Source: Lentisphaeria bacterium
GTDB taxonomy: Bacteria; Verrucomicrobiota; Lentisphaeria; Oligosphaerales; Oligosphaeraceae
DNA length: 64,000 nucleotides
Direction: 5' to 3'
Assembly (NCBI GenBank): GCA_024405215.1
Contig: JAKSPB010000006.1
Location: forward strand, 22,035-86,034
In this document: in pieces, positions 9,173-18,126 of the stretch
How positions within the stretch are numbered: position 1 is the stretch's first letter
Layout of the letters: each line of letters starts with the position of its first letter
The notes under the pieces: generated by a model
What the model was told of the DNA's origin: nothing
What the model saw: only the letters and a program-made list of their open reading frames with translations
Databases searched by the model: none
Made by a program: the position numbers and the translations under genes

Positions 9173-10252
9173 TTACTCGCCGTCCCATTCTTCCACCCGG
9201 AAAGGCACGATGGCATATTGCGCCATGCGCTTCGCGGGTGTCAGCGAGTTGAAGAGATCCTGCAACTTAATGGTGGCCAGACAGGTATTGGCGTCACCTG
9301 CACCGTAGTAGATCATGAGGCTCTCGGGATCTCTGGGATCCAGCAACGCGCCTTCCGGGAAGATGGTATTTTCCACGAAAAGCCCTTTGCAACCCGTTTC
9401 GTAAGGCGCTTCCGCCACGATAAGGGGCTTCTTGGTAATGGCGATGAGCTTCGTGGGGTCGTCCTTGTCAAAGAGAGCGGCGCCGCAGGCATAGCGGCGG
9501 TCCCAGCCCTTCCGGGCAGGCACATCGACGGCACGCGCAGGATCCGCATCCACGGCATGGAAAATCAGCAGCCATCCCCGGTCGGTCTTGACAGGCGGCG
9601 CCCCTGCGCCGATCTTCTTGTTGGCCCAGGGAACATCCTCGCAGCCCAGGAAGAGCTCCTGACGCCCCCAGAACTCCAGATCAGGAGAAACCGCATACCA
9701 GATATGGAAGGGATCGCCATACTGGTTGGAGGGACGCTCCAGGCGCATATACATCCCGTTGACTTTCTCCGGAAAGAGCACCATGTTCCGCTGCTGGGGA
9801 ATCCCCAGGCACACCACATCGAAATCCACTCCCGTGCCACGCCATTTGGCAATGCCGGGGCGTTCGGAATGCTGGTTCTCGAAACAGAAAGACAGATAGA
9901 GACCGTCCTCCAGGACCGTGAGGCGGGAGTCCACGACCCAGGGAAGCAGCTTTCCTTTATAGTGCACACGCATCAGCTCGGGTTCCATCTCCCAATGGAT
10001 GCCGTCGTCGCTCCAGCCCATTCCCGTCCCCATCTTCAGGGCGGGACGGTCCAGGTTCTCGTTGAAAAGATCCACGCGCGGAGCGATGACAAAACGACCG
10101 TGATAGAAGTTTACGCCGGCATTGAAGACGTATGATGCGGGATAGGGAACGTCGTGCTTGGTCAGAACGGGATTACCCTCGTAGCGATGCAGGCAGGGAT
10201 TGCTGTGCAGTTCGCTCTTGTCGGCGGGAAGATCAAAAAAAGGATTTCTCAT
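9173..10252 (-). CDS. GH130 beta-mannoside phosphorylase/hydrolase family protein
   Basis: 359-residue five-bladed beta-propeller enzyme of family GH130. Supporting stretches: 'GNPVLTKHDVPYPASYVFN', 'PWVVDSRLT' (substrate and acid-catalyst region), 'KIGAGAPPVKTDRGWLLIFH' (phosphate/sugar binding) and 'EGALLDPRDPESLMIYYGA'. Characterised members phosphorolyse beta-1,4-mannosyl-glucose, mannobiose or mannooligosaccharides, or hydrolyse beta-1,2-mannosides. No signal peptide is present, so it acts in the cytoplasm on imported oligosaccharides. The start overlaps the end of the upstream esterase-like gene by 20 bp, making a two-gene operon. With the GH36 enzyme at 22.1 kb it would allow galactomannan use (inference). 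Confidence 0.88.
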   Translation of the reverse strand: MRNPFFDLPADKSELHSNPCLHRYEGNPVLTKHDVPYPASYVFNAGVNFYHGRFVIAPRVDLFNENLDRPALKMGTGMGWSDDGIHWEMEPELMRVHYKGKLLPWVVDSRLTVLEDGLYLSFCFENQHSERPGIAKWRGTGVDFDVVCLGIPQQRNMVLFPEKVNGMYMRLERPSNQYGDPFHIWYAVSPDLEFWGRQELFLGCEDVPWANKKIGAGAPPVKTDRGWLLIFHAVDADPARAVDVPARKGWDRRYACGAALFDKDDPTKLIAITKKPLIVAEAPYETGCKGLFVENTIFPEGALLDPRDPESLMIYYGAGDANTCLATIKLQDLFNSLTPAKRMAQYAIVPFRVEEWDGE

Positions 10253-11576
10253 GGTTGTACGCCATTTTTGTTATTTCCGGAATTCTCTTGTCAACAAAAT
10301 CAAGCGCCCAGGTCCAGTCGTATGCGGAAATGCCCTGGTAGCCTGCCCGCTGGACATACCCTAGGCAAGGACCAATGGCGGCAGTGCTGAAGACCTCCGG
10401 GAAGGAAGTCCCGGGCAAGCCAGGAAGGCCCAGGAACTCCCAGGCGGGAGATGCCGCCCGGCAAGCCAGGTATTCGCTCTTGGTCTCCATCCAGTCATAG
10501 GAATTGAATCCCTGGACCAGGACCCGGCGGGGGGCCAAAGAGGCCAGCAGCAGATGCTGGTCAAAGGTGAGCAGCCGGACGGGATTCCGGTCGTATTTGG
10601 CGTATGCCTTGCAATACCAATGGGTGAAGGTGCGCACCTCAGTGGCGATGTTCTCCCCGAAATCACGCTTGGCCAGGCGAACGCCGCCGCCGCCGCACTG
10701 GTTCAGGATCGCAGTGCCGAACCGGGTGTCCCGTGCCGCGGCCAGGAAAGCCGCCTTGCCAAGACGGGCGTGTCCCAGGACAATCGCCTGGGAGGCATCC
10801 AGTTCGGGAATCCGTTCCACCAGGTCCATTCCCCGGGAAAGGGCCCAGGCCCAGGCGCCCAACGAGGTCGGGTTGTCCTGCCGCTTTGCGTCCCGTTTCC
10901 CCCAAAGGTCGAAAACGCCGGTATAGGCAAAGGGATTCTGCCTGTGAAGCGGATTGGGTTCCATCCAGTCGGGATCCGGATCAGGCGAAACCTGGCAATA
11001 GCAGGCGGTCAGCAGCGCATAGCCCCGGGCAAGGAGCATCCCAAGGGGCATTACCGTCTTGGAGTTCGGATTGCACATATACCCCCGGGAAGAGGCGGAA
11101 GGGCGGTTGTTCCCGTGGGGAACGAAGATATCGTTCCGGCAGAAGGCATTGGGGACCTCGATATCCTCGTCGGGAACCAGTTCGTGGTTGCCGCGGTAGT
11201 TCAGCATGACGAAGACAGGCACACGGGCGGTGGCATATTGCGGACGGAAAAGGAGCCAGTCGATGCATGGCCCCGTCCTGTCCGCCTTGAACCACATCCG
11301 ATAACGGCACCTGACTCCGAAGCCGCCCAGGGCCTCCCGCTGTTCGTCCACCTGTTCCACCACCAGTTCCTCAGGCGGCGGCGGTTCCTGGCCATACATC
11401 TCCCGGGCGAAAATGCCCAGGATCTCCTGCCGCCGTCCTTCCCAGTCCGTCACTGTCGCGACTTTCGTGCCGTCGACGAAGGTCAGCGGATCTTCCAGAG
11501 TATAAGGCGTGATCCGAGATTCGTCAAAGTTGGGCTCGTCGTAGTCGGAGCGGATGGGAGGAACAGACTTGGTCAT
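10233..11576 (-). CDS. CE15/acetyl-esterase-like alpha/beta hydrolase with Ser-to-Ala at the nucleophile
   Basis: 447 residues with the fold markers of the bacterial glucuronoyl-esterase/acetylxylan-esterase group: 'PVFVMLNYRGNHE' (oxyanion region), 'GAWAWALSRGMDLVERIPELDA', the nucleophile elbow, 'NQCGGGGVRLAKRDFGE' (acidic residue) and 'LTFDQHLLLASLAPRRVLVQ' (catalytic His). The elbow reads 'LGHARLGKAAF', where the family has GHSRLGK, so residue 270 is Ala (codon GCC) and the nucleophile is missing. No signal peptide is seen at this start. The product may be a catalytically dead binding protein, use another mechanism, or reflect a sequence error. It is the first gene of an operon with GH130. 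Confidence 0.75.
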   Translation of the reverse strand: MTKSVPPIRSDYDEPNFDESRITPYTLEDPLTFVDGTKVATVTDWEGRRQEILGIFAREMYGQEPPPPEELVVEQVDEQREALGGFGVRCRYRMWFKADRTGPCIDWLLFRPQYATARVPVFVMLNYRGNHELVPDEDIEVPNAFCRNDIFVPHGNNRPSASSRGYMCNPNSKTVMPLGMLLARGYALLTACYCQVSPDPDPDWMEPNPLHRQNPFAYTGVFDLWGKRDAKRQDNPTSLGAWAWALSRGMDLVERIPELDASQAIVLGHARLGKAAFLAAARDTRFGTAILNQCGGGGVRLAKRDFGENIATEVRTFTHWYCKAYAKYDRNPVRLLTFDQHLLLASLAPRRVLVQGFNSYDWMETKSEYLACRAASPAWEFLGLPGLPGTSFPEVFSTAAIGPCLGYVQRAGYQGISAYDWTWALDFVDKRIPEITKMAYNHEKSFF

Positions 11577-11763
11577 GAAAACGAGGTGAATTTGTGGTTG
11601 GGCAGAACTTTCAGACGCCGATTGCGCCTTCCGGCGCTACCCCCAATAAACACAGAATACGCAAGACACACGAAAAGACGAGGTTTGAGGCTTTGGCAAA
11701 AGCCTTATTCTTTCTGCTCTTTTCAATTTTACAACGCGTCATCGAATTGACAATTGCCAAAAA

Positions 11764-11807
11764 CATACCCCCGCAAAAACCGTATGAAGGCACTCTGCGG
11801 GGGTATG
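11764..11807 (-). terminator. rho-independent terminator of the prepilin-like gene
   Basis: Perfect 12-bp stem (catacccccgca at 11764-11775, tgcgggggtatg at 11796-11807) with a 20-nt loop. On the minus strand it is followed by a run of five T. It lies 15 bp past the stop of the prepilin-like gene. Confidence 0.8.
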
Positions 11808-11822
11808 ACGAAGAACAGGAGA

Positions 11823-12680
11823 CTAGCGCTTGTCTCCGCCGGCGATGTTCACGCCGGGGAACCAGTAGTAGTCAGCCTCCAGCGCATAGTCGCCGTTGCT
11901 GTTCTTCACCTTGCCCTTGCTCAGAGAAACAGTCTCGACATGACCGTCGCTCATGGACATGTTCATCTGGTTGCCATGGCGGAAATACCGAAGGGCATTG
12001 GCGTCGGTGGAGTTCGAGAGAGCATAGATGGAAGTGCCCGTCGCCACGACGCAGGTCTTGTTCACGCCCATCCAGAAGGCATTCTGCGTGCCGTCAAAGA
12101 GATTGACGTGGAGCGAGGGATACTGGATGCTGGCGACGCGGTGCCAGGAAGTCGCGGCAGTGAGATCCACGCCTGCCTTGGCCATGGACGTACTGGCGCC
12201 CATCCCTGAACCGAAACTCATTCCCATGCTTGCCTGATAGCCGTTGTTGCCGCCCGTGCGGTCAGTGGCAACGCAGGAGGGGCAGATTGTGATCTTATGC
12301 CAGGCGCTGGTCTCGGCATTGCCCTCTTCGACGTATGCCGCCTTGTCCTTGTTGTACCATTGCTGGCAGTTCATGGGAGTGCCGGGAATAAGGGGATTCA
12401 GCGTGAACCATGTGATGACGTAGGCTCTGTTCATGTAGTCCTGCGCCCAAACACGGGAGGTCGTGTTGCCGTCGTTGCGGCAGGCGGTGGGAGGCAGGAA
12501 ATCATCGTAGTCGTTGGTGTAGAGAAGATTTCCCAGCGTCAGCTGCTTCAGGTTGTTGACGCAGCTGATGGCACGGGCCTTCTCGCGAGCCTTGGAAAGC
12601 GCAGGCAGGAGCATGGAAGCCAAAATGGCGATGATCGCGATCACGACCAGAAGTTCAATCAGGGTGAAGTTCTTTTTCAT
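11823..12680 (-). CDS. prepilin-like protein with N-terminal cleavage/methylation motif and H-x9-DG motif
   Basis: 285 residues. The N-terminus '[19 protein letters not shown]' is a type IV pilin/pseudopilin signal with Glu at +5, cut by a prepilin peptidase; '[21 protein letters not shown]' continues the amphipathic helix. Near the C-terminus '[20 protein letters not shown]' is the H-x9-DG motif of the protein family massively expanded in Lentisphaerae and Planctomycetes. Role unknown, possibly a minor surface pseudopilin. The SD (aaggag, 11 bases before ATG) is strong. A promoter-like sequence lies upstream and the AraC regulator is divergent, so regulation by it is possible (inference). 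Confidence 0.9.
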   Translation of the reverse strand: MKKNFTLIELLVVIAIIAILASMLLPALSKAREKARAISCVNNLKQLTLGNLLYTNDYDDFLPPTACRNDGNTTSRVWAQDYMNRAYVITWFTLNPLIPGTPMNCQQWYNKDKAAYVEEGNAETSAWHKITICPSCVATDRTGGNNGYQASMGMSFGSGMGASTSMAKAGVDLTAATSWHRVASIQYPSLHVNLFDGTQNAFWMGVNKTCVVATGTSIYALSNSTDANALRYFRHGNQMNMSMSDGHVETVSLSKGKVKNSNGDYALEADYYWFPGVNIAGGDKR

Positions 12681-12745
12681 GGAACAGGAATCTCCTTGCG
12701 AATTTGGGATGAATTAGGGAAACAAACAAAAAGGTCTTTGCATAT

Positions 12746-12773
12746 ATTGTAAGAAAAAATGCGTTAAACTCAA
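12746..12773 (-). promoter_or_regulatory. candidate sigma70 promoter for the prepilin-like gene
   Basis: Minus-strand TTGAGT and TACAAT hexamers separated by 16 bases, in an AT-rich divergent intergenic region, with a leader of about 65 nt to the ATG. Assigned by eye; no transcript evidence. Confidence 0.35.
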
Positions 12774-12920
12774 TAGACACATACTGCCATTTATGGTAAC
12801 ATATTGCTCTTTTTCCATGAAGTTTTCGTAAAAATTGTCTTTTGAAGGAAATGTATTGTATAAAAGTGCTATGTTATTTTTCCCATCTCCTTCTACATTT
12901 CCGATTCATCTCTCCTTTTC

Positions 12921-13853
12921 ATGCCTGTTGTTTCACGCGCCAATTTTGCGAACTTCCTGCTTGATTTCACCGTAGCGAAGCCGATGTCGCGCCTTCCCGT
13001 GGAGCCTTGCCTCCTGGGAATCAGCCAGGAACCGGCAAATCCGATGCAATACATGCCTGAGGGGAAAAACGGCGGGGAGCACTTCTTTTTCTATTATGTT
13101 CTCTCGGGAGAAGTTGACTTTGCCTCCGCAGACGAACGACTTCGCCTAAAAAAAGGCGAGGCCTTGCTGAGCTGCTCTTCCGTTGACTGGAAGTGCCTTC
13201 CTGGCTCCTCCTCTGAATCCTTCCGTTCTCTTTTCTTTGTCATGAAGGGCGAAACCGCACTTTCGCTGGGAAGGCAGCTCCTGGAGCAACATGGCTCCAA
13301 GATGGCACTAGTCCCGCATTGCCCCTCCCTGGAACTGCTATTGGAACATCTTCAGGAATTGCGTGGAGACGCATCCTGGAATACGCCTGACGAATCCGTT
13401 TTCGCCTATCGCTTTCTAGTTTCACTGTTTTGGGAACAAACGAACTCCCCCCAGCCCGACGAGACAATTGTTCCCGCAGCCGAAGAGCCATCCGATGATG
13501 AACAGATTCCCGAAAACCTGCGCCGGGCCACCCAGTATGTGGAGAAACATTTTGCGGATACCCTTCTGAACGTGGAGACCATCGCCAAAGTGGCCGGCTT
13601 CTCCAAATACTATTTCATCCGGCTTTTCGAAAAGACATACGGCATTTCTCCCTGGAAATACCTGCTTGCCCAACGGCTCTACCATGCCGCGCAACTCCTG
13701 GCCCAAGACAAGACCCTGCCCCTGAAAGCCATCATCCAGCAGTGCGGTTTCACCAGCGAGACCTATTTCTGCAAGGCCTTCCGGAAGACCTTCCAGCGTT
13801 CTCCGGGAAGCCATAGGCGCCTGATGAGCAACACAATCCCCACCACTTTGTAG
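12921..13853 (+). CDS. AraC-family transcriptional regulator
   Basis: 310 residues. An N-terminal cupin-like sensing domain ('FFFYYVLSGEVDFASAD', 'RLRLKKGEALLSC') spans about residues 40-110. A C-terminal AraC DNA-binding domain of two helix-turn-helix units begins at about 205: 'YVEKHFADTLLNVETIAKVA', 'GFSKYYFIRLFEKTYGISPW' and 'QCGFTSETYFCKAFRKTFQR'. This layout is typical of sugar-responsive activators. It is divergent from the prepilin-like gene and 43 bp upstream of an SGNH hydrolase gene followed by the DUF4091 protein, which are its likely targets (inference). No clear SD precedes the ATG. Confidence 0.9.
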   Translation: MPVVSRANFANFLLDFTVAKPMSRLPVEPCLLGISQEPANPMQYMPEGKNGGEHFFFYYVLSGEVDFASADERLRLKKGEALLSCSSVDWKCLPGSSSESFRSLFFVMKGETALSLGRQLLEQHGSKMALVPHCPSLELLLEHLQELRGDASWNTPDESVFAYRFLVSLFWEQTNSPQPDETIVPAAEEPSDDEQIPENLRRATQYVEKHFADTLLNVETIAKVAGFSKYYFIRLFEKTYGISPWKYLLAQRLYHAAQLLAQDKTLPLKAIIQQCGFTSETYFCKAFRKTFQRSPGSHRRLMSNTIPTTL

Positions 13854-13896
13854 TCCATAATAAAAACTTCCCGCGTTTTCCGAAAAGGAGCTGAAA

Positions 13897-14706
13897 ATGA
13901 ATCTGAACGAGTTCTTCCTGGACGATCCCTTTGAAAAGCCATTGGACCATCTTGTCCCCGACGGCGGCTACTGCGGGATTCTGAAAAGCGTGGCTTGTAT
14001 CGGGGCCAGCCTGGATTCCGGTGAAATCGAGATCTTCGACCAAACAGGCAAGCGCTTCTGCATTGACAAATATGAATATTCCTGGCTGAGTTACTTCGGG
14101 CATGTGACCGGCAACCTGGTCCGCCATTTCACGCGCGGCGGCATGAGCACAAAGGAATACGTGGAAGAGTATGCGGACTGGCATGGTCTCTGGGACCGGA
14201 AGCTGGCCTGCAACGCCTACGTAATCACCCTGAGCGGAAATGACATCTCCCTGATGCTTCGCGGAGACCTGGAGTTCGGCTCCTGGGAAGACATCGACCT
14301 CCAGGACTACCACAACAACAAGAAGTCCTTCATGGGATACTACGCGACCATCGTCCAGCGATGCCGCGAAATCAGCCCCCGCTGCCGCATCTTCCCGACG
14401 CTCTGCTTCCAGAAAGCCACTGGACAACGTCTGCCCTACCTCAAGAAGATGCAGGCATTCTTCCAGGAACTCTCCGAAAGGCTGCCCTTCGTCTATTTCA
14501 TGGACCTCTTCCAGAACGGCCCCGTCGTCGACGAGGCCTTCGAGAAGAAATTCTTCATGAACGGGCACATGACTCCCGCCGGATATCTCCTGAAAGGACG
14601 ACTCTTCACATCCTACCTGGACTACATCATCCGGCACAACCTGGATGATTTCACCCAGATCGCCACCATTGGAGAAGATTTGTACGACCCGAAATACACA
14701 TGGTAG
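13897..14706 (+). CDS. SGNH/GDSL hydrolase-family protein, cytoplasmic
   Basis: 269 residues without a signal peptide, preceded by a strong aaggag SD. SGNH blocks are visible: 'SVACIGASLDSGE' (nucleophile Ser in block I), 'AYVITLSGNDISLML' (Gly and Asn of block III) and 'FMNGHMTPAGYLL' (catalytic His). Similar proteins in Lentisphaerae and Firmicutes are annotated as SGNH hydrolases of unknown substrate. Genes on both sides (AraC regulator, DUF4091 protein) suggest a carbohydrate-linked role. The start is well supported by the SD and by the short gap after the AraC gene. Confidence 0.72.
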   Translation: MNLNEFFLDDPFEKPLDHLVPDGGYCGILKSVACIGASLDSGEIEIFDQTGKRFCIDKYEYSWLSYFGHVTGNLVRHFTRGGMSTKEYVEEYADWHGLWDRKLACNAYVITLSGNDISLMLRGDLEFGSWEDIDLQDYHNNKKSFMGYYATIVQRCREISPRCRIFPTLCFQKATGQRLPYLKKMQAFFQELSERLPFVYFMDLFQNGPVVDEAFEKKFFMNGHMTPAGYLLKGRLFTSYLDYIIRHNLDDFTQIATIGEDLYDPKYTW

Positions 14707-14799
14707 AAAACTCCCAGCCCCTTTGTCTTGGATTTCTGGGAAAAGAGCAATAGTTTCCCCTGCGCTTGCCCCTCCCTTGTCCACACATTCATCCCCGCC

Positions 14800-17487
14800 A
14801 TGAAACCCCTCCTCCTCACTCTGCTGTTCGCCGCCGCAGCGCTTAATGCGGAATTGCAACTGATTCCAAAACCAACTGACATCCCGGCGCCGATTTCCTT
14901 CTTCACCCAGACCGAACCCATCCCCGAAGGCGCCACCGCGGATGAGTTCCTGGAGACTTCGCCCATGACGGAACCGCTTCCCCAGGAAGCGTCCCTGCAA
15001 ATGATGCTTTTCCAAAGGCCGTTGACGGATCCCATCTGGCCCTCCAGCCATCCCCAGGCCTACGAACGAGTGGAGGAACTCTCCGGCTGGGGCGCACAGG
15101 GGCAGTATGTCACCCTGAACTTCGCGGTCTACCCCCTGGCTGACCTGAAGAACCTGACAGTCCAGGTAGAGGATTCCAGCATCCGTCCGGAAGTGCGCCT
15201 GGTCCGCTACTGGAATGTGATCTACCCTTTCTACAATTCCTATCGGGATCCCACGGGCCCGAAACGCTATCGCCGAATGCCGGAGTTCCTCATGCCGGCG
15301 CCCCGCTGCGATGCCCCCCAAAACGAGCCCCAGCGCTTTTATCTCACTTTCCATCTGCCCGAAAAAGGCGCCAGGGAGATTTCCGGCAACGTGCTGATCT
15401 ATCATGACGGCACGGACGAGGCGGTGAAAATGCCGTTCCACATCCAGGTGCTGCCCTTCCAGCTGAAGCAGGATCCCGCAAAGCACTTCTCCGCATACTA
15501 CTACCACGTGCGACACAAGGACAAGACCGAATTCTACGAAAAAAACCAGGCGGACAAGGAGCTGGTCCGAAAGGCCCAAGTCGCGGAATTCCGCCGCATG
15601 AAGGAATACGGATTCACCCGCACCCCGACCTTCTACATGTCCTTCGGACAACTCCCCGACGGCACCAAGGACGCCTTCTACATCCCTGGCTTCGACGAGG
15701 CCCTGGAGGATCTGAAGAGCGCAGGATTCGACCTGACACAGCCTATACCCGTCGTGGGATCCTCCTACATGATGCTCTACCAGAAGTTCACGGGCCTGAA
15801 ACTGGCAAGCTTCCACATGCAGAACATCGACTGCAGCAAGATTCCCCAGGAACTCTACGACTGCATGGACAGCGCATTGGAGAAATTCCTCGCCTACGCA
15901 AAGGAACACAACTATCCACCCATGATCTTCAACCCCATCGACGAGCCCTCTCCCGAAGCCCTGCCCTACGTCCTGGGAATCTACCGGATCTTCAAGAAGC
16001 ACGGACTGAAGACCTTCATGACCTCTCCCCCCGACGAGCTGATTCGACAGGGCGATGAACTCTTCGACATCTACAGCTACGGAAAATTCCTGGTCCCCTA
16101 CGAAAAGGCCGTCTCCGGAGACAAGATGGAATACTGGTGCTACCCCAACGACATCGCCTTCCAAAAGAAAGACCCCGTGGCCATGTGCCATGGAGGACGC
16201 CTCACCTACGGCCTCGGATACTGGCGCAGGGGATTCCATTGCGTCATGCCCTGGATCTGGAGCGTCAGAACTTCCGACAGACTCTGCAACGCCGGCGGAA
16301 ATCTCATGAACCCCGACACCGGTGAACTCTACATGACGACCTACTGGGAGTGTTTCCGCCTGGGCGTGGACGACCTGCGGTACATCTACACCCTGGAAGA
16401 TGCGGTGGTCCGCCGCGAGAACTCCACGGATCCGGCGCTCCAGGCAAACATCCAGTCCGCACGGGAATTGCTGCAGAAAATCTGGGACCATACCTGTCCC
16501 CAGGTCATCCACATGCGAGACAACTTGATGCCCCAGGCGGAAATCGACGCCATCCGTGCCCAGACGGCCGCCATGATCCTGAAGCTGAAGTCCTATCCCG
16601 AAACCCAGGACGTGACGGCGCCGTCGGTCATCATTGAACCGCGCGGCGACTATGCCTGGCCCAAGGACCTCCCGGACAGCCCCAATGTCCTCTTTCATCC
16701 TCTCCACCGATGGGAGCCTGTAGCCAAGGAACTGACCATGAAGGAACTACCGGACCATCTGAATGTGCAAATCGCCATCGACCACACTCTGGCAGGCGAA
16801 GGGAACTACCTTTGCGGATGGCCGCGCGTCCGCCATGCTTTCAATGCCGAAGAGAAGGACCTGACCCGCTTCTCCGCCATTGAGTTCGATCTGACGGTTT
16901 CCTCCGACCGTGATGCCCAGACGGACTACGACTGGCCCATCAACATCTCCTTCAAGACCGCCAACGGACAGGAGATGGAGTTCCGGATCGCCAACACATT
17001 GGAACCACAGGTCAAGCACCATTTCAACATCCCCATCGCCAAGCTCACCGCCTTTAGCCAGGATGACTTGAAGAAGATGGGCTTCATGCAGATCTTCATC
17101 AACGAAATCAATTACCCCCACGGATGCCATCTGGATATCCAGATCGGCAATCCCAGAATGGTGGGATTCCGCAGTCCAACCATCCTGAAGACGGACGCCC
17201 CGGAATGCGTCTCCCTGCCGCTAGCCAATTTCTCCCTGTCGGTCCTTGCGGGAGGCGTCACCGAGGGAACTCCATGCCTCGCAAAAGCCGAACTGGTAAA
17301 TCCGCAAGGCGAAGTTCTCCAGGTGTCGGAAATCCCGGTCCGCCAGGGATGCGCCACCTGCGGCTTCCAGGCCACGGAACTCGCCCCCGGCAAATACACC
17401 ATCCGAATCCGACTGCTCGGACAGGACGGAGAAGTGCAGGACGAGATGAGCAGACCGCTGACAATCCTGCCCGCACTCGCCGAATAG
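14800..17487 (+). CDS. secreted DUF4091 glycoside-hydrolase-like protein
   Basis: 895 residues with a signal peptide ('MKPLLLTLLFAAAALNA'); the ATG at 14800 is chosen over an upstream frame at 14728 that would bury it. The centre of the protein (about residues 250-560) resembles the DUF4091 TIM-barrel domain: 'YPPMIFNPIDEPSPEA' (candidate catalytic Asp/Glu), 'LFDIYSYGKFLVPYEKA', 'YGLGYWRRGFHCVMPWIWS' and 'YWECFRLGVDDLRYIYTLE'. The C-terminal third (about 600-895) looks like beta-sandwich carbohydrate-binding modules. DUF4091 proteins are frequent in PVC and Bacteroidetes polysaccharide-degrading loci, but their chemistry is poorly defined. It is followed by a terminator. Confidence 0.8.
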   Translation: MKPLLLTLLFAAAALNAELQLIPKPTDIPAPISFFTQTEPIPEGATADEFLETSPMTEPLPQEASLQMMLFQRPLTDPIWPSSHPQAYERVEELSGWGAQGQYVTLNFAVYPLADLKNLTVQVEDSSIRPEVRLVRYWNVIYPFYNSYRDPTGPKRYRRMPEFLMPAPRCDAPQNEPQRFYLTFHLPEKGAREISGNVLIYHDGTDEAVKMPFHIQVLPFQLKQDPAKHFSAYYYHVRHKDKTEFYEKNQADKELVRKAQVAEFRRMKEYGFTRTPTFYMSFGQLPDGTKDAFYIPGFDEALEDLKSAGFDLTQPIPVVGSSYMMLYQKFTGLKLASFHMQNIDCSKIPQELYDCMDSALEKFLAYAKEHNYPPMIFNPIDEPSPEALPYVLGIYRIFKKHGLKTFMTSPPDELIRQGDELFDIYSYGKFLVPYEKAVSGDKMEYWCYPNDIAFQKKDPVAMCHGGRLTYGLGYWRRGFHCVMPWIWSVRTSDRLCNAGGNLMNPDTGELYMTTYWECFRLGVDDLRYIYTLEDAVVRRENSTDPALQANIQSARELLQKIWDHTCPQVIHMRDNLMPQAEIDAIRAQTAAMILKLKSYPETQDVTAPSVIIEPRGDYAWPKDLPDSPNVLFHPLHRWEPVAKELTMKELPDHLNVQIAIDHTLAGEGNYLCGWPRVRHAFNAEEKDLTRFSAIEFDLTVSSDRDAQTDYDWPINISFKTANGQEMEFRIANTLEPQVKHHFNIPIAKLTAFSQDDLKKMGFMQIFINEINYPHGCHLDIQIGNPRMVGFRSPTILKTDAPECVSLPLANFSLSVLAGGVTEGTPCLAKAELVNPQGEVLQVSEIPVRQGCATCGFQATELAPGKYTIRIRLLGQDGEVQDEMSRPLTILPALAE

Positions 17488-17506
17488 CCTTCCCGCATAA
17501 CGGAAA

Positions 17507-17590
17507 GTAAAATGGGCTGTTGCAAAACCTCAACGTTCTGCGACAGCCCATTTCCTGTTTCTCCGGAATGAAAATACGGATGGCCAAACA
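17507..17590 (+). terminator. terminator hairpin, member of a repeat family
   Basis: Stem aaatgggctgt (17510-17520) / acagcccattt (17543-17553) with a 22-nt loop and a pyrimidine-rich tail, 22 bp after the DUF4091 stop. About 75 bp including the tail and 'tccggaatgaaaatacgga' recur in inverse orientation at 47945-48022. Confidence 0.7.
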
Positions 17591-18126
17591 TACCAACATA
17601 GCAAATTAGGCAAAAACCTACGGCGATTGTTGCTTTGTCCCGAAGACAATCAGGGCTGTATAAGGATATGCTCGACAAAGAAGTATGGCCAGAAGACAGC
17701 AAGGGGGGGGAACTGGGAAGGGCACTTCTCAACTGACTGGGGAAGCGCCCCCTTGCACAAATATTCAATTGCTTCGACTGTCGGAAAGAAACGACCGTCA
17801 AAAGCGATACCGATGTCAGACGCGGAACGACGGAATCGGCAACAAGGGACCGACTCTTCCTGAAACTGCCGGGCGTTGCCAAATCGTGAAGCAATTAGCC
17901 GACTTTTAGGATGGAGTACGGAAACAAACCATTGTGCCATTGGCACGACTTCAGGGAACTCGTCGGTGCAGTTTTCTTCGCCTCCGGTTGCGCAAAACCT
18001 TTTGCTTCCTGATCAATGGTTTTCCTGTTTTTTACAAATCGTCAATGGGCCGTTTATATTATCTAAATCGCATGATTATCGGAAACGCGCCTGCCTTCGC
18101 CCCGCACCCCCTTTGTGAATCTGACC
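17591..18126. other. intergenic region without a recognised gene
   Basis: Open frames of 60-100 codons occur on both strands but overlap each other and show no recognisable domain or ribosome site. A run of nine G lies at about 17701-17710. It could be decayed coding sequence; I find no RNA gene. Confidence 0.4.

Noticed and set aside
13750..16707. 985-codon open frame antisense to the AraC, SGNH and DUF4091 genes
   Set aside because: It is a shadow: GC-rich third positions of the sense genes keep the opposite frame open. The sense frames contain recognisable domains, signal peptides and ribosome sites; the antisense one has none.
17650..17946. 98-codon minus-strand frame after the DUF4091 gene
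   Set aside because: It overlaps other open frames on the plus strand, has no ribosome site and no recognisable domain.
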